Source: Clostridium sp. NkU-1 (GTDB lineage Bacteria > Bacillota_A > Clostridia > Lachnospirales > Lachnospiraceae). From it: a stretch of DNA of 64,000 bases. Positions 31,291-41,674 of this stretch are shown here, piece by piece. The stretch lies in assembly GCA_001312405.1 (NCBI GenBank), contig BBDR01000016.1, positions 1 through 64,000 on the forward strand. Reading direction: 5' to 3'. Within the stretch, counting starts at the first letter, position 1. Every line of letters starts with the position of its first letter. The notes below the pieces were generated by a model that saw only the letters and a list, made by a program, of their open reading frames with translations, was not told the origin of the DNA and made no database searches. The position numbers and the translations under genes were made by a program.

Positions 31291-33316
31291 ATGAAAAGAG
31301 TATATTTGCCGAACTTAAGAAAAATAGTTGTTAACAATTATTCGTTATATACACAGAATCCAACTTTTGAATTTTCTTTTAAGGAAGGTATTAGTGCAGT
31401 TGTAGGAGCAAATGGTATAGGTAAGACGACTTTTGTCAATATGATTATTTATGCATTAATTGGATTTAGAGATGAAGAAAGCAAATCCAGGAAAGTTAAT
31501 TCTATTCGTGATGCAACTTTAAAAGATATTAACTTTTTTTAAAGACAGAATGAATTATAACTTTGATAGTGGTATAAATGAGTTGGCATCAGTCGAGTTA
31601 GAATATAGTTTGGGTAATGTTAATATTCATATTCAAAGAAGCCTGTTTAAAGATGAAATACAAGAGTTAATAATAAATGATAAAAATATTGAAAACGCAG
31701 ATAATAAAGATTATAAACAAATTATATGCCAGTATTCTGGGTTAACAGATTTTGATGATTTTGGGAAAATTGTAAGTGAATTTTTATTTTTTTGATGAAA
31801 GAAGACGTAATATTGCTTGGGAAGTAGATATGCAGGATTATTTGTTAAAAGTTTTGCTCTTCGATGAGGAATACTTTGTAAAGTTTAAAGATTTGGAAGA
31901 TAAGATTATTCAGGAAGATACTAAAGGAAGGCATAAGAGTGAAGAGCGTAGAATAGCAGAGGAATCTTATGAGGAGTTAATAAAAGCACAAAAGGAGCTT
32001 ATAGATGAAATAAAAGTAGGAACTAATGTTGAACAGGAAGAAAAATTAGATAAAGAGCAATTAAAGATTAAAAGAAATAATATTACTGGTAAAATTGATA
32101 ATTTGGCTTATGATATAAGTTTGATTCAAGAAGACCTTGATAGTCTGATTTTAGATTTAAATAATATTGAGGGAGAATTAACGGCTTCGTCTGTTAAATG
32201 TGATGTAATTAAAGAAGAAATAAGAAAGAAGGAAGCTTCATTATATAAAAGTATATATAGCAAAATGCCTGATTATTATTATACATTAGAAAAGAATTTA
32301 TTATCTGATGGAAAATGTCTTGTGTGCAATTCTAAGTCAAATAATTTGAAGATAGAGGCTATAAGGAAAAAAAATAATAATGAATGTTTTATTTGTTCGA
32401 GTAAATTATCCACTGTAGAAAAATTTAGTAATAAGGATATTGAAATATTAAATGAATTAAATTTACAAAAGGAAAAACAGGAAAATAGAAATCAAAATTT
32501 ATTGAGCCGTTTAAATGATTTGACTAATAAAGTTAATGAAGTTAAACAAAAACAGTATACAAAAAAAACAGAATTGGATTCATTACAAAAGCAAATGATA
32601 ATTATAGAAAACGAAATAGATCGTACTGATGACAATTACAAGACAGATACATATAATGAAATATTAAAAAAAATAAAGAAAAAAATTATAGAAAGATTGG
32701 GACAAGAAAGTAAAGAAGCATATGCTAAGCGTGATGAATATAAAAATGATTTAAATAGCTATACACAAAAATTTAAATCACTTATGAGTCATTTAACCGT
32801 GGAACTATCTAGTTATTTTAATAAGTATGCAAGTACATTTATAGGTTTAGATTGTGAATTAACGGTTTCTGAAAAGGTTATAAGGAAAATTCCGCACATA
32901 GTTTATATACCCAAAATAGCAAACCAAATAAGAAAAGATATATGGTCAGTATCAGAATCACAACGTTTTTTTTTAGACCAAGCTTTTAGAATGGCAATAA
33001 TTGATTATTTACAAAAGAACATTAGTGATTTTTCTTCCTTCTTTATTACAGAGACACCTGAGGGGAGCTTAGATGCAGCATATGAAAATCAAGTTGCAGA
33101 GATGTTCTCCATTTTTGCGCAATCGGACAATAAAATAATTTTCACCTCGAATTTAAATAGTTCTAATTTTTTATATGATATTTTTTTCTAGACTCAATAG
33201 GGAAGAAAGGCCTTTGAGAATTCTTAATATGTTAGAAAAAAGGTAATCTTACACGAGTACAAAAGAAAAGTTTGGATAAACTAAGTGATATATTAGATAA
33301 TATTATGGAGGGATAA
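31291..33316 (+). CDS. SMC/RecF-like coiled-coil ATPase (ABC-three-component type)
   Basis: About 673 aa joined over T7 31534-31540, T7 31787-31793, T7 33181-33187 and A6 33236-33241. Walker A VGANGIGKTT is near residue 39. Long charged coiled-coil arms flank a central zinc hook with two CxxC pairs (CLVC near 342 and CFIC near 366). The ABC signature region WSVSESQRFF is near 552 and Walker B FFITETPEGSLD near 583. The architecture matches Rad50/SMC-like ATPases of Lamassu and ABC-3C defence systems. It is the first gene of a four-gene coupled operon, and its stop is one base before the next start. Confidence 0.8.
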
Positions 33317-33317
33317 G

Positions 33318-33955
33318 GTGGAAGAAAACTTTGCAATAAAGAATGACCTGTTGGCTATCGCTTATTATATGAAAAAAAATGGCTGGGAAGGTATTAGTAA
33401 AACTAATTTTCAAAGAGTACTTTATTTCTCTGCTGTTTTGTCAACTGTATTTTTAAGAAATTATGAATGGACTTATGCATTTTCTAATACTATTTTTGGA
33501 CCTCGAAATAAAGATATAACAGGAGAGTTAGAAGATTTATTTACAAAAGGCTATTTGGAACTGTCCGACAGAAAAGTCATATCTAATCGAGTTGAAGAAA
33601 AATATGTTATATCTGATATGGGGTGTGACTCATTAGAAGAAACAAGTTTTAGGCTTAATTCTGAAAGATCTAAGTTAAAATGGTTTGAAATAATGGTTAA
33701 TGTATTGAGTGTATATGGCGAAGAATTTTTATCTAAATTAGTAAAGGAAGATCCCAATGTATCACTTATGAATTCTATGAATCAAAGTGGTAAAATTCCT
33801 TGCGCGGATACAGATGACAACTTAACCAAAGAATTATACAACTATTTAAAAAAAAGAGTGGGAGAGATAAATTAAGTTTAGTTGATAGTTCAGATGAAGA
33901 ATTTTTAATGTTGTTTTTTGACCTTCTTTATAGAAAATATAAGGAGGATAAATAG
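33318..33955 (+). CDS. Small middle component of ABC-three-component system
   Basis: About 212 aa. GTG 33318 follows GGAGGG inside the end of the ATPase gene. The N terminus (LAIAYYMKKNGWEGISKTNFQRVLYFSAVLS), then GPRNKDITGELEDLFTKGYLEL and the following winged-helix-like region, resemble the 'middle component' proteins that accompany SMC-like ATPases in ABC-3C systems. A length error in A8 33848-33855 hides the last 26 codons, ending EEFLMLFFDLLYRKYKEDK at 33955. The stop overlaps the next start (TAGTG). Family assignment is by architecture and context. Confidence 0.65.
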
Positions 33956-35099
33956 TGTTAGAAAACATTTTTGATAATTTTAAAAAATACGATTGATGAT
34001 GTATTTACTGAAAATCCGTTAATGACATTAGAAAAATATAAATTAAATATCCCTTGGATATCTTCTGCCAATATATTACAGATTCATACTAAGGTTGCAA
34101 AGCAATGGGAGAAGTATAAAAATTTTCGAATTCAGATGTGCATTGTTATTATTGAAGAGGTACAGGATGGGCCAATATTTATCTATAATTATGATTTCAA
34201 TAAAGATATATCTTTGATTAAACAAGAGAATGTTGCAAAAACATTTATCTATGTTATTGATAAGGATGGTCATTTAATAAGGGTAGAAAAAGGAAGTAGT
34301 GAGTGTACTATTGAAAGTAGTTGTAATTTATCGACCAGTCTACAGAGCATAGTATTTCATCTAGGAATACGTGGAGTAGATTTATTAATAAGTGGAAAAA
34401 CTTATAGTGCTCAAAATTACTTTAAAAGTTACAATGATTTACTAGATTCGTCTAGACGATTACCAATATGTAAGTACAGGGTTCTACTTGACCAATATTA
34501 TAAGAAAGATGTACAATTTGATCCGTGTGAAATGCTTTTTGCTAGAAGCATTGATATTCCTAAAGATAAAAGGCAAGAGACTATTGTTAAATATAATAAA
34601 TTACTTCGGGCTCAACCAGAGAACTTATTACATAAAGGACTTGCAAAGTTTTTAAGAGAATATTGTTCCGATACAGTTATTAACGAGTATACTAATGCAG
34701 TAGAAGATCGATATGATATTTTTGTTGCAACAGAAGATGATAAAGTGTATATTATTGAATTAAAGTGGCTTGGTAGATCAATTACATCAGAATTAAATGT
34801 TTTTAGTAAATATAATTCACCAGACAGAGCGATTGAAGGGGCATATCAATTAAAAAAAGTATGTTGATAGGGCAGAGGAGTATAAAGAATATTTAATGGA
34901 ATATCCCATTGACTGTGCAATATTGCTAGTTTATGATGTTAGGGAAACTTATACTGATATAGTATTTCCTGAACTATTTTCAGAATACCCCAATATAGAT
35001 CTATCACAAATTTATAGAGTTGATAAAAAAGATATTAGTGCAAGTAGTGTGTATAGGCATAAAAAGAGTGCTAAAAGGGGAATAATATTCGATGGCTAA
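33955..35099 (+). CDS. PD-(D/E)XK nuclease, presumed effector
   Basis: About 380 aa joined over A6 33982-33987 and A7 34852-34858. The C-terminal third contains DRYDIFVATEDDKVYIIELKW, a PD-(D/E)XK core with Asp, then E-x-K, flanked by HKGLAKFLREY (about residue 225) and later AYQLKKYVDRAEEY, as in restriction-endonuclease-like proteins. The N-terminal 200 residues are unassigned and could sense or bind the ATPase complex. The GTG start overlaps the previous stop and the 3' end overlaps the methyltransferase start by 8 nt, so all four genes are coupled. Confidence 0.7.
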
Positions 35100-36409
35100 T
35101 TTTGAAATTACGGATTATACAGAATTATATGGATCCATTATGAAATTTGGAAAAAATAAAAATAAATATATTCATCAGTGGTATCCATTTGTCGAAGGAT
35201 ATTCCAAAGAATTTATAAGAAATATTGTTGCTGAATATACTAATATACATGGTGAAATGCCAAAGGTTTGTTTGGAACCATTCTCTGGTAGCGGAACCAC
35301 GGCGCTTGAGCTTCAAAAGTTGGGTATTAAATGTTATGCATTTGAGGTAAGCCCATTTATGTATAATCTATCTAAAGCAAAATTGGAAACCAAGTATACA
35401 ATAAAAAGCTTTAATAAGTATAAAAAGCTCTTGGAAAGATATATCTTGCAATCCAACAATATTTATAGAGAGCCACTTTTTCCGGAGTTTAAAACAATAG
35501 TTGAAAAAAAGTGATATTGAAAAGTGGAATTTTAATAGAGATACTTTATATGGAATCCTAGATATTAAAAACGCTATTCAATGCATTCCGAATAGTTTGT
35601 ATCGGGATTTATTTATGGTGGCTCTAGCATCTATTTTACTGGAAGTTAGTAATGTCTATCGAAATGGTAAATGTATTTCATACAAAAAACGATGGAAGGA
35701 ATTACCAAAGTATAATAGAACTCAAGTGCATAAGCTTTTTTTTGATCAACTAAATACAGTCTTTTTTTGAAGATATATCTAAGCTAAATAAGTATAAAAT
35801 GTCAAGTAAATTATATAGTAATAAGCCTTATCTCTTTAAGGGTGATGCCAGGGAATTAATTAATAATAAGATTGAGGATAATTTAATAGATCTATTAATT
35901 ACATCACCTCCATATTTAAACTCAAGAGATTATACTGATACTTATATGGTAGAGTTGAGAGTGTTAGGGTATTTAAATACACCTGAAGAAGTAAGAACTT
36001 TGAGAAGTAATACAATCCGCTCTCACGTTCAAGTAAAATGGGGAACTACTAGAACTGTAAATAGTGATACATTAATAGATACGCTCATGATTATGCAGAA
36101 TTATGAAAAAACTATGTGGAATAAAGAGCTTATTAATATGATTAAAGGATATTTTGTTGATATGGATCTATTATTTTCTGAGTTACATAGGGTTATGAAA
36201 AAAAGGTGGACTCGTATTTTTTTAACATAGCTAATTCAGCCTATTGTAATATAATTGTTAGGGTCGACGAGATTATCTGTGAAATAGCACAGCAACATGG
36301 TTTTTTAATACAAGAGATACGTCATGCTAGGAAAATTAATCCAAGTAGTCAGCAAAAGGATACCGTTGATGGATTATGGGAAAGTGTAATTGTTATGCAA
36401 AACTTATAA
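35092..36409 (+). CDS. DNA methyltransferase with SPPY motif
   Basis: About 437 aa joined over A7 35504-35510, T7 35762-35768, A7 36198-36204 and T7 36217-36223. Motif I CLEPFSGSGTTALELQKLG (about residue 62) binds S-adenosylmethionine. After a spacer of about 190 residues, motif IV LLITSPPYLNSRDYTD (about 270) is the catalytic SPPY of amino-methyltransferases, commonly N4-cytosine. The tail ELHRVMKKGGLVFFNIAN is motif VIII-like. Order I-then-IV with a long insert suggests an alpha-type arrangement with an internal target domain. It is the last gene of the operon and of the island; it would protect self DNA from the nuclease, by inference. Confidence 0.8.
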
Positions 36410-36494
36410 TTACTGAAGTCATATTTTGTTTGCCCCCGCTTGCGCAAACCCATCCCGGCACGCCAAACCCTCCTTTTCCTACGTTTTTTTGAGC

Positions 36495-36558
36495 GATCTC
36501 CAGTTCAAATCTAGTTGTCGCCTCTCTTATGAAAGCCTCTGAAACCTGATAAAATAAG
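36495..36558 (+). repeat. Right attachment repeat (displaced tRNA-Cys 3' end)
   Basis: Copy of 193-256 with seven mismatches. It contains the T arm and acceptor end of tRNA-Cys without the 5' half, as expected for the far junction of an integrated element. The methyltransferase stops 85 bp before it. Confidence 0.8.
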
Positions 36559-37024
36559 TCTGATGTGAAATAAGAATTGGAAAAGGGTGTAGCAAGAAGG
36601 GGAAGATCCGGAAATACTTCCTAATGATCCTGCTGGATCGATTCGAAGGTTCGATTTAAAGAAACTTAATGAATTGGTTGAGAACTGCTTGAGATTGTGG
36701 AAAACAAACGGTGAAAGCTGTCCGAACGTGGACAGTGCATCCCATAGAATGGTGATCAGATAAAACTTAATTCTCCAACTTTCAAACCTTAATTGAAAGT
36801 TGGAGTTAAATTTATAGGGCAGTTCTTTACCGGTTACTTATCTGCAAAAAGCGAAGGAATTTATTTAAATTTTACGCCCTCTTGTTCACCAAGGGGAAAA
36901 AAAGAGGGCGGTTTCATCTATGGATTGCGCAGACCTGAGCGCCGATTACGTAATCGCCTGTAATACAAACAATTACGGAAAATCATTATTCCACTGCCTG
37001 GGAATGAAGTTCACCAAAACACAG
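36559..37024. other. Chromosomal junction: coding remnant and hairpins
   Basis: An open frame of about 55 codons without a start runs from 36598 to 36763 (EDPEILPNDPAGSIRRFDLKKLNELVENCL...), which looks like the end of a gene truncated at or near the island junction. A perfect 13-bp hairpin at 36773-36805 (CTCCAACTTTCAA/TTGAAAGTTGGAG) follows. A second inverted repeat (CGCCCTCTT/AAGAGGGCG, 36876-36914) could terminate the leftward LysM gene. Confidence 0.5.
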
Positions 37025-37558
37025 CTACTGTGTATCGTCCGAATCAGCATTATAGTAATAGGTATCTCCCGGATAGAAGTTCATATCACTGCTGTCAGCC
37101 ATTTCCCTAGGAGAGATACTCTGATAATCCTGAACATCCTGTGAGCGGAACCAGAAAGGTAAATTGGGCAGACTGTATCCGGCAGGTATTAAGATCGTCT
37201 GACCAACCCTCAGATTACTAGGGGTTAAGCCGCGATTCACGGCCATAATGGTATCTACGGTAGTACAAAATCGCTGGGCAATTTGCCATAAAGTATCATT
37301 TCTCTGAATGGTGTAGGTTCGAAGACCTACGGGACAGCGGCTTGATCCGCCGCCGGAGGGTGGAGTCGGAAACGGAGGACGGGGAGCTCTTCTTGCCGGA
37401 ACGCAAATGGTCTGCCCCACTGTTAAGTTCTGTGGATTTAAGCCTGGATTTGCCGCTCTAATTGCAGCAACGGAAGTATAATAACGTTGTGCGATCATCC
37501 ATAGTGTGTCGCCGTGTCGAATGGTATAAGGAAACAGTCCTCGAGGACAAGTAGCCAT
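37025..37558 (-). CDS. Double LysM-domain protein
   Basis: 177 aa from ATG 37558 (MATCPRG), which has GAAAGG upstream; a longer frame to 37627 lacks a ribosome-binding site. Two LysM peptidoglycan/chitin-binding repeats: YTIRHGDTLWMIAQRYY...VGQTICVP and YTIQRNDTLWQIAQRFC...VGQTILIP, separated by a Pro/Gly-rich linker. There is no signal peptide, a common feature of spore-coat or cortex LysM proteins such as SafA relatives. The C-terminal 45 residues are acidic and Tyr-rich. A spore-associated role is inferred. Confidence 0.8.
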   Translation of the reverse strand: MATCPRGLFPYTIRHGDTLWMIAQRYYTSVAAIRAANPGLNPQNLTVGQTICVPARRAPRPPFPTPPSGGGSSRCPVGLRTYTIQRNDTLWQIAQRFCTTVDTIMAVNRGLTPSNLRVGQTILIPAGYSLPNLPFWFRSQDVQDYQSISPREMADSSDMNFYPGDTYYYNADSDDTQ

Positions 37559-37870
37559 AATTTTACTGCCTTTCAATAAAACAATTTGTCTTATGTTATG
37601 CTTAAAAACCGGAAAAGTACCTGTCATTCTTGGCCGAATTTTAATTTATTAAACGGACAGGACTCCTATCGTTAGGACGATATATCTTACAAGATAAAAC
37701 TTATATAGCACAAAATAAAAACATGGTAATAATTATTTGCCCAAGCTATTATGATAATACAAATATATGATTTCAAAATAACGCATCTGCCATCACCTGC
37801 CACATGAGACATCAATCATGAATCAGGAGTCTGTTAACAGGTAGATGGCCGCTGACAGTCAGGAGGACAT

Positions 37871-38418
37871 ATGGTATTATCAGAAGATTTAATTGCTAAA
37901 GGATTTTCCTTACAAGATGTAGATGAAAACGACTTAAAAAAAATACATTGATATAAAAAGAACCTGCCATAAGAAATTCGTAGATGAATACAATGGCGGC
38001 TGGATCGAGGATATACAAATTATAATAAACGCTGACAGTTTTCATAGAATGCTAAAATATAGTTGTTTTCAAAAAAATACTGCTATACAATACAATAGTT
38101 GGCTTTCTCGCATTTAATGAACTGCCGGATAAGATTAGCGAGATATCCCTCCAGCTTACCGAACCTGTCCGGCAGAAAGGGATAGAATCATTTTATCTGA
38201 GGCATATTACAACCCTATCCAAACAAGAAAACAAGCCGATATTTTTAAACGTATATAAATCCGATCCAGTTCAAGAACTATATAAGCAATTTGGATTTAA
38301 AATATATGATCAATCAAGGGCACAATATTTAATGAGCTTTAATCAACACAATTCAAATGATATAAGTAACTCATACGATTCCAAAAGCTACATAAACCGC
38401 ATTTTAATAAAGAGCTAG
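37871..38418 (+). CDS. GNAT-family N-acetyltransferase
   Basis: About 181 aa after correcting A8 37936-37943 and A7 38071-38077. AGGAGG precedes ATG 37871. The C-terminal half, VRQKGIESFYLRHI...PIFLNVYKSDPVQELYKQFGFKIYDQS, is the GNAT acetyl-CoA-binding and beta6-beta7 region (N-x-x-A-x-x-LY-x-x-x-GF pattern). The substrate is unknown. A hairpin terminator (AGCCAGCCTTT/AAAGGCTGGCT) follows at about 38438-38481. Confidence 0.7.
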
Positions 38419-38437
38419 GAAGAAACGTATATAAAAA

Positions 38438-38481
38438 CAGCCAGCCTTTCATACACAAAGCAAATATTAAAAGGCTGGCTA
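38438..38481 (+). terminator. Hairpin after acetyltransferase gene
   Basis: AGCCAGCCTTT pairs with AAAGGCTGGCT across a 20-nt AT-rich loop, between the convergent acetyltransferase and amidohydrolase genes. Confidence 0.55.
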
Positions 38482-38489
38482 TTATCGGC

Positions 38490-38545
38490 AGGATTCTCAA
38501 ATCGCAGGATTCTCAAATCACTGGATCCTCAAATTACTGGATCCC
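38490..38545 (+). repeat. Short 16-17-bp tandem repeat
   Basis: AGGATTCTCAAATCGC, AGGATTCTCAAATCACT, GGATCCTCAAATTACT and a partial GGATCCC follow one another. The repeat is intergenic, with no obvious function. Confidence 0.7.
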
Positions 38546-38615
38546 ATGCCATAATCACCCGAATGATATCCGCCCAAACAGATATTGAGCAGCCCCACTG
38601 TTTGGGCGGTAGTTC

Positions 38616-40049
38616 CTAACGGGGAGATACCTCCGGTGGAATAGCACTCTCATAAGGCTTTCCGCCAAGGCTCTTTTTATGCTCTTCCTTTGCATTATTT
38701 ATAATCTCAGGATTCTCCAAAAGATCAAGAGCGGTCATTGCAATAGTCTTTCCGGCGGCGATCATTCCCTTGTGGGCAATACTTGATTTGCCGGTGGCGA
38801 CCCACTGCCAGGAATGGGCAGGTGTCCCGTTTGGTGCAGTCGTGACCACTGCGGTAACCGTTGGAATTGTCCAACTCACATCCCCTACGTCGGTAGAACC
38901 ACTCATGGGCTTGCCCGGGAAGACAAGGGGAGCAATCAGACGGTTAATAGGGCTTTTGGCTTCCTCTTCAATAACTCTCTTTTCTTCACCTGGAAAAAAT
39001 GCTTCGATCTTTCTTGCAATCGGGTTCCTGGTGGCCTCCGGAAGCTGGTCATAGAACTGCTTTGCGTAAGCCATTTCCTCCGGGGTATATTCAATGGGAC
39101 TTACCTGCTTTAAGTTATCATGCATTACCCTGCACAGTTCCTGATTGACCAAATAGCTTGCACAGGCGGAGTCAAAATCGATTTCCAGCTCTGTTTCCGT
39201 CATCATTGCCGCACCCTGGGCAATCTTAACGACACGGTCGTAAATTTCTTTTGCCTGGTCTGTTCTGGGTGCGCGTACAAAATAGTAAAGCTCCGACGTA
39301 GGCTGCACTACATTGGCAGCTGTCCCGCCTGCATCTGTAAATGCGTAATGAACCCGTCCTTCGTCAATGATATGTTCTCTTAAGAAGTTCACACCGATGT
39401 TCATCAGTTCCGCGGCATCCAATGCGCTGCGCCCATGTTCAGGAGCGGCGGCAGCATGGGCCGCACGTCCCTTAAACCGGAAGTATGTCTGAAAAACTGC
39501 CAGAGAGCTGAAATCCCAAATACCTGTAGAATCCATGGGATGCCATGTAAGGGCAACATCAGTCCCATTAAAAATGCCGTCCCTTGCCATAAATGCCTTC
39601 CCATAGCCGCTTTCCTCTGCGGGGCAGCCAAACAGGCGGATGGTTCCTGAAAGCTTAGCCTCTTCCATGTAATCCTTAATGCCCACGGCGCCTGCAAGCG
39701 CTCCGGCACCTAATAAGTGATGTCCGCAGCCATGGCCGCTTTCCCCTGCCTTGATAGGACATGGAGCCGCAACATCGGATTCCTGGCTCATGTTAGCCAA
39801 AGCATCGTATTCGGCAAGAATCCCGATCACAGGACTTCCCTGGCCATATTCGGCAATGAAGGCATCCTTCATTCCTGCAAGGTTCCTGGTTATTTTAAAG
39901 CCTTCTTTTTCCATTGCAGCACATAATAAATCTGCAGACTTATTTAAATCAAAACGAATTTCCGCAAATCCCCATACCTGATCGGAGATATCCGTAAACA
40001 CATCCCTTTTTTGTTCAATTAATTCTATAATCCGTTTTTTGCCGTTCAT
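38616..40049 (-). CDS. M20-family amidohydrolase, AbgB-like
   Basis: 477 aa, intact. The metallopeptidase M20D signature is clear: GILAEYDALANMSQE, GHGCGHHLLGAGALAG (metal ligands), GCPAEESGYGKAFMARDG, HGRSALDAAELMNIG, FVRAPR and a C-terminal GSTDVGDVSW with AHSWQW. The best analogy is the B subunit of p-aminobenzoyl-glutamate hydrolase and related aminoacyl amidases. It is the last gene of a leftward cluster with two membrane proteins and an AraC-type regulator, so it likely cleaves an imported amide-linked substrate in the cytoplasm. Ribosome-binding site AAGGAG. Confidence 0.88.
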   Translation of the reverse strand: MNGKKRIIELIEQKRDVFTDISDQVWGFAEIRFDLNKSADLLCAAMEKEGFKITRNLAGMKDAFIAEYGQGSPVIGILAEYDALANMSQESDVAAPCPIKAGESGHGCGHHLLGAGALAGAVGIKDYMEEAKLSGTIRLFGCPAEESGYGKAFMARDGIFNGTDVALTWHPMDSTGIWDFSSLAVFQTYFRFKGRAAHAAAAPEHGRSALDAAELMNIGVNFLREHIIDEGRVHYAFTDAGGTAANVVQPTSELYYFVRAPRTDQAKEIYDRVVKIAQGAAMMTETELEIDFDSACASYLVNQELCRVMHDNLKQVSPIEYTPEEMAYAKQFYDQLPEATRNPIARKIEAFFPGEEKRVIEEEAKSPINRLIAPLVFPGKPMSGSTDVGDVSWTIPTVTAVVTTAPNGTPAHSWQWVATGKSSIAHKGMIAAGKTIAMTALDLLENPEIINNAKEEHKKSLGGKPYESAIPPEVSPR

Positions 40050-40076
40050 AGCGAAGCTCCTTTCCTTATTTCCATC

Positions 40077-40739
40077 TTATTTATTTTTAATATTGGTAAT
40101 TAAAATAGATGCACCCACTGAAAGAATCATTGTAACAAGGAGCAGATACCCCTGAACCTGGCCGTATTTGGCAGAGAAGAGGACTCCTGATAAGGTGCTG
40201 ATAATAAGCGGGGTGATTGCCAAAGGAAAGTTTTTACGCAGATAGGGCAGCAGCATGGTTCCAAGAAGCGCCGGCATAACGCTGTTGAAGCCTGGCTTTA
40301 ATATGGGATTGTCTAAATAGTGTATAAAAGGGGTGAATAAAAACATGCCTGCAAATATGATTAATGTGGTGGTGATGGAGGACATACCGATGGCAAGCAC
40401 GGAAACCACCTCTCCCTCGTCGCTGTGAGGCTCCACATCCATAAGGCGGTGGCCTGCTGCTGCGGCCGGAAGCTTCATGTTCATAACATTACCGGTAATA
40501 AATGAAAGGTAAGTTCCGCCGGCTCCCAGGATGGGTGAGAAAGAAATAACTTCTGTAAGCTGGGTAGGAATAAATACAATACAAAGCTGAATGGCAGCGG
40601 CAATAATGGCAGCAGGATTCAGTTTTACATCATAAATAATGGTTGTAACAATTGGCACCATAAACATAAGTGCAATGCCGATCAGGGTGGACCAGCGCCC
40701 TAGCCGGTGAATGGAGCTGTAATAATCGTTCTGTTTCAT
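40077..40739 (-). CDS. Polytopic membrane protein, transporter-like
   Basis: 220 aa, intact. Six or so hydrophobic segments (LIGIALMFMVPIVTTIIY, AAIIAAAIQLCIVFIPTQL, LIIFAGMFLFTPFI, LLVTMILSVGASILI). The central loop has GAGGTYLSFITGNVMNMKLPAA. It lies 14 nt after the DUF5058 gene and 27 nt before the amidohydrolase. With DUF5058 it probably forms a two-part permease for the substrate of the amidohydrolase. No family is recognised with certainty. Confidence 0.65.
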   Translation of the reverse strand: MKQNDYYSSIHRLGRWSTLIGIALMFMVPIVTTIIYDVKLNPAAIIAAAIQLCIVFIPTQLTEVISFSPILGAGGTYLSFITGNVMNMKLPAAAAGHRLMDVEPHSDEGEVVSVLAIGMSSITTTLIIFAGMFLFTPFIHYLDNPILKPGFNSVMPALLGTMLLPYLRKNFPLAITPLIISTLSGVLFSAKYGQVQGYLLLVTMILSVGASILITNIKNK

Positions 40740-40753
40740 TTATTTTTCCTCCT

Positions 40754-41500
40754 TTACCCTAATATCTGACTGAATATGATAGCAGAGATCATGCCCAGTA
40801 CAAGACTGATAGGAAAACAAAATTCCGACAGGGCCTTGATATTGCCTTTTTTTAGCGGCAATATCTAAAGCCAGCTGATCGCCATGGATGTAATTACCAC
40901 CAGCAGCGGAATAAGACCGATGGCTCCGGTAGTTCCTACCCGGAAAGGAGCGGATAAATAAGGACCTGAAAAGACACAAAGCAGGGCAATGAACATGGAA
41001 GCAAAAATTGCCTGGAAACGTTTTTCTTGTTTTCCCTTTAGAATCTTAATCCCCTTTTGGATCAGCCTGGAACCAAAAGCGGTGTATAATGGTCCCCAGA
41101 TGATGCCGATTGTCATAACCCACATGGCACTGACAAAGACCTCAAGGGTAAAACGGTTGTCGGCAATGCCTTCAAGGCCAAAAGCCTTTGCAGTAACGTC
41201 TGCCGCCATATTTTCATATACGCCGGAACCGATTACACTAAGACGCAGCCATGGGAAATAACGTCCAAGGGAAGGCATTAACAGTAACAGGATGATCAGG
41301 ATCGGTAAGCTTGGCAGAATTGATACCACGCAGCTGTTGATCATGACCTTTTTCATGGATTTTTTCTCCATACCCAGTTCCAGGCCCCTTGCCCATGCCT
41401 TGTGCATGAATATGACGGCCTGTGCCAGCACATATGCAATAACAATAGCGCAGAGCAAAAATACCACACCGCCGTTTGCAATGTCCAAATAATTGTCCAT
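40754..41500 (-). CDS. DUF5058 family membrane protein
   Basis: About 248 aa from ATG 41500. A lost T near 40868 and an extra A in the run near 40851-40857 break the last 40 codons; corrected, the end reads ALSEFCFPISLVLGMISAIIFSQILG. Hydrophobic helices start at GGVVFLLCAIVIAYVLAQAVIF, followed by SCVVSILPSLPILIILLLLMPSLGRYFPWLRLSVIGSG and several more. The sequence matches the DUF5058 family of Clostridia, which I know only as membrane proteins commonly next to M20 amidohydrolases. Confidence 0.75.
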
Positions 41501-41674
41501 AAAAGACCTCCTCTTTCTCTTTTTTGGGGTGACCCCACCTTTGATAGGTAAATATTATATAAAAAAACATAAAAAATAAATGATTAATTGTATATAATGT
41601 AGGGGATTTCAAGCCTTTTTTTAGACTTGTATTAGAAAGAGGATAAAAAAAATGGAGGTCAATTTTTAATAATT

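Larger units (their letters stand above)
193..36558. mobile_element. 36.4-kb tRNA-Cys genomic island (integrative element)
   Basis: The element is bounded by imperfect direct repeats of the tRNA-Cys 3' end. It encodes integrases (334-1411 and 6949-8202, minus strand), an excisionase-like protein (13023-13208), a primase-helicase (13389-15882), a Mor-like activator, an XRE repressor with operators, and RecT/YqaJ/RadC/DUF932 genes. There are no capsid, portal, tail, relaxase or type IV secretion genes, so it is neither an intact prophage nor a self-sufficient conjugative element. I infer an integrative or satellite-like island carrying defence cargo. It could be two elements stacked at one site, since two integrases are present, but I see no third att copy between them. 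Confidence 0.75.

Noticed and set aside
36920..37144. Plus-strand frame overlapping the end of the LysM gene
   Set aside because: It overlaps the LysM coding region in antisense, lacks a ribosome-binding site and matches no family.
39404..39709. Several antisense frames over the M20 amidohydrolase gene
   Set aside because: They are shadows of an intact, well-conserved 477-residue gene on the minus strand.
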